A stretch of 64,000 bases of DNA, taken from the NCBI GenBank assembly GCA_005281725.1, contig SSBO01000008.1:4884011-4948010 (forward strand), given 5' to 3'. The translations under genes were made by a program, and so were the position numbers. The notes beneath the pieces are model-generated. The model saw nothing but the letters and a program-made list of their open reading frames with translations. It did not search any database and had not been told where the DNA came from. Shown here piece after piece: positions 62,240 through 64,000 of the stretch (positions within the stretch are counted from its first letter, which is position 1; each line of letters starts with the position of its first letter). The stretch is from Wuchereria bancrofti. Taxonomy: Eukaryota > Nematoda > Chromadorea > Rhabditida > Onchocercidae.

Positions 62240-63670
62240 TTAGCTAATCAAAGCTGAAGATTCTTTCGCTTTACGATATTCTTCATCCACTTCTTTCAAC
62301 TTGTATTTTATACTAGCTATTTCACAAATCAGCGGCAGTGCTTTGGTAACATCATGTCGAGCGGCTTTTGCGCATAATGGTTCCAGGATACCAAAGGGAC
62401 GAAACTGACAACCTCCAACTGCTTTGTTCGATGCATCATTTGGTATCACAGAAAACACTCCATCTGAATTTATTTCAATCCTATAAATAAGCGAAACTGA
62501 TATTAGCAACAAAAATTTATAGAAGGTAGAATTTAATGCTATATTTTTCACCCAATTCTGAATTGTTTGTTTTATAAATTTTTATTCACTCACTGTCAAT
62601 AAACAATAAATCAATAAACAATAAATCACTTTACTATACTTCCCTAAAACGAAATTTTTGTAAATTATCAAAAATGTTATTTCTTTTGTGTGGTTTATAA
62701 ATCAATACCGATACAACTGTGAGTTATGATTTTCTGAAAAACAGCCACAAATTTATTATCGAATTATGTCATTTAATTTAGTGGCTATTAAGATATTCGA
62801 TGTTTCTTGCAGATTTATTATTCCTTTCTTAATATAGTTATGAAACACATCAAACATTTTAAATCGTTTATCGTTTCTTTTTGATGATTGTTTAAAAAAG
62901 AATGATAAACCTGCTATGGAAACAATTTCATTAATTTAGTGGCTATTAAAATATTCCATTTCATTAAGCATATTTTCACGGACAAACGATACGAATTTAT
63001 ATATGAAAATTTTAAAACTTCATAAAATTTCTTAAGCATTTTCGTTTTTCACATCACTTTTGTTTAATAACTATATTAAACTGAAACTGACAAACAGTGA
63101 AACAGTTACCAAAGAAATGATTATCTCGAAACAAACCGAATAGTTGGCTCCAAATCGCGATTATCGATAAATGCCGCACTTGTTGCTGACAATCCTATAA
63201 CTGACCTAAAAATCACACATTTGAGAGAAATAACATTTATGAATAAGCAAGCAATACTGAAATTACCATATGAACTGTGCATTGTTGAAAACCTTACAAT
63301 ATTATTATCTCCATAGGCACAACTATAAGAGCTCATCTCAGGTACAACCAAAATTAAGATCAAACTTAAAGCATTTGAGATGATGTAAAATCATTCTTAC
63401 AGCGTCAATAAGTTCATTTATCACAGTTAAAAACTGGCGGGTCTCCGATCATTCAAATCGTTTTCTTGATTATCAATAAATCCATAACAAATGACCATAT
63501 GTTGCAATCAATATTAATAATTTGAAAGAAAGACTTTACTTGGTTTTAGATAGATTGAGACGGTAATTATCGAGAATTGTTTCCATCTCTCTATTCAGTG
63601 CTAGAAATTCCGATGCTAATTGAAATTTACGGATTGCCAAATCATTCAAAATTCTTTCTATTTCCTTCAT
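62240..63670 (-). CDS. CCDC115/Vma22-like V-ATPase assembly factor
   Basis: Exons 63670-63540, 63205-63137 and 62480-62240 join in phase to 146 residues. Residues 1-45 form a heptad-like helix (MKEIERILNDLAIRKFQ and onward). The next part, LSKTKSVIGLSAT followed by DLEPTIRI (61-68), matches the CCDC115 segment of the type LAKARYAMG...MEPQVCL. After a short variable linker comes PFGILEPLC (95-103) and a second helix (ALPLICEIASIKYKLKEVDEE), matching the family FGILVP-SLRQAQ...AADIASLQNRI end. By family it helps assemble the V0 sector of the V-ATPase at the ER. It is shorter than the human protein (about 180), mainly in the linker. An acceptor CTTTTTCAG lies 11 bases before the start codon. The assignment rests on remembered family motifs. 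Confidence 0.7.
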
Positions 63671-63680
63671 TTCACTTCAA

Positions 63681-63682
63681 CT
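63681..63682 (-). promoter_or_regulatory. Probable spliced-leader acceptor of the CCDC115-like gene
   Basis: CTTTTTCAG immediately upstream of the first coding exon on the minus strand, 11 bases before ATG, with no earlier exon visible before the window end. Confidence 0.45.
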
Positions 63683-64000
63683 GAAAAAGAAATATGTCCC
63701 ACATAAAAAAGCAATTTTATAATAAAAATTTCATTCATGACTGAATTCCGAAACTAAAAATGACTACACGTTTTTTAAAGTAATTTTGAAAAATCATGAA
63801 AAAGTGAGAACTGTATTATTAATCAATTATGAGATAATTATGCGTCGTTGACTAATATTAGTCGACGTATTTGCGCAAATTCTGAAGCGATAATATTATA
63901 AATACAATAAATTAGAAACATGCTTTCATTATGTATGGTTAAACATGCATGCAAAACATTTGTTGCAGAATGAATCAATATTCTCAGGAATTCGTAATTA

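Overview
The window is nuclear DNA of a nematode, most likely a filarial or related spirurid. It is AT-rich, its genes are broken by many short GT-AG introns with T-rich acceptors ending in CAG or TAG, and consensus acceptors sit a few bases before start codons, as expected for spliced-leader trans-splicing. It also holds an RTE-type LINE remnant and nematode-like nuclear-receptor fragments. The species assignment is inference; no search was run.

Left third (1-23,200): an unstable, mosaic segmental duplication. Two units of roughly 10-13 kb (A from base 1, cut by the window edge; B from about 13,097) carry a nuclear-receptor gene on the + strand and an unrecognised gene, here called G, on the - strand. 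Some blocks match base for base over 1.5-2.2 kb while their flanks differ by about 10% or are unrelated. Unit A holds an intact receptor A/B domain plus DNA-binding domain, a decayed LINE, a dead G paralogue, an intact G and, just after a single N at 12,219, an orphan piece that looks like a receptor ligand-binding domain. Unit B holds a receptor copy cut off inside its zinc-finger domain, a second diverged zinc-finger pair and a chimeric broken G. Long inverted repeats border parts of both units.

Middle (23,200-36,900): gene-poor, with direct repeats, GA/CT microsatellites and one tentative multi-exon gene (30,518-33,278).

Core (36,900-54,500): importin beta-1 (19 exons, - strand, 884 aa) lies head to head with ufd-1 (6 exons, + strand, 321 aa). 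A possible small membrane protein lies between them. A serine/arginine-rich gene of unknown function follows ufd-1 on the same strand, 277 bp downstream.

Right end (54,500-64,000): a tRNA-Asp(GTC), two ribosomal protein eL22 genes facing each other tail to tail in a roughly 1.7 kb inverted duplication, and a three-exon gene that I read as a CCDC115/Vma22 V-ATPase assembly factor. The single-copy genes serve nuclear import, ubiquitin-p97 turnover, translation and V-ATPase assembly. The left end looks like a site of repeated duplication and gene conversion.
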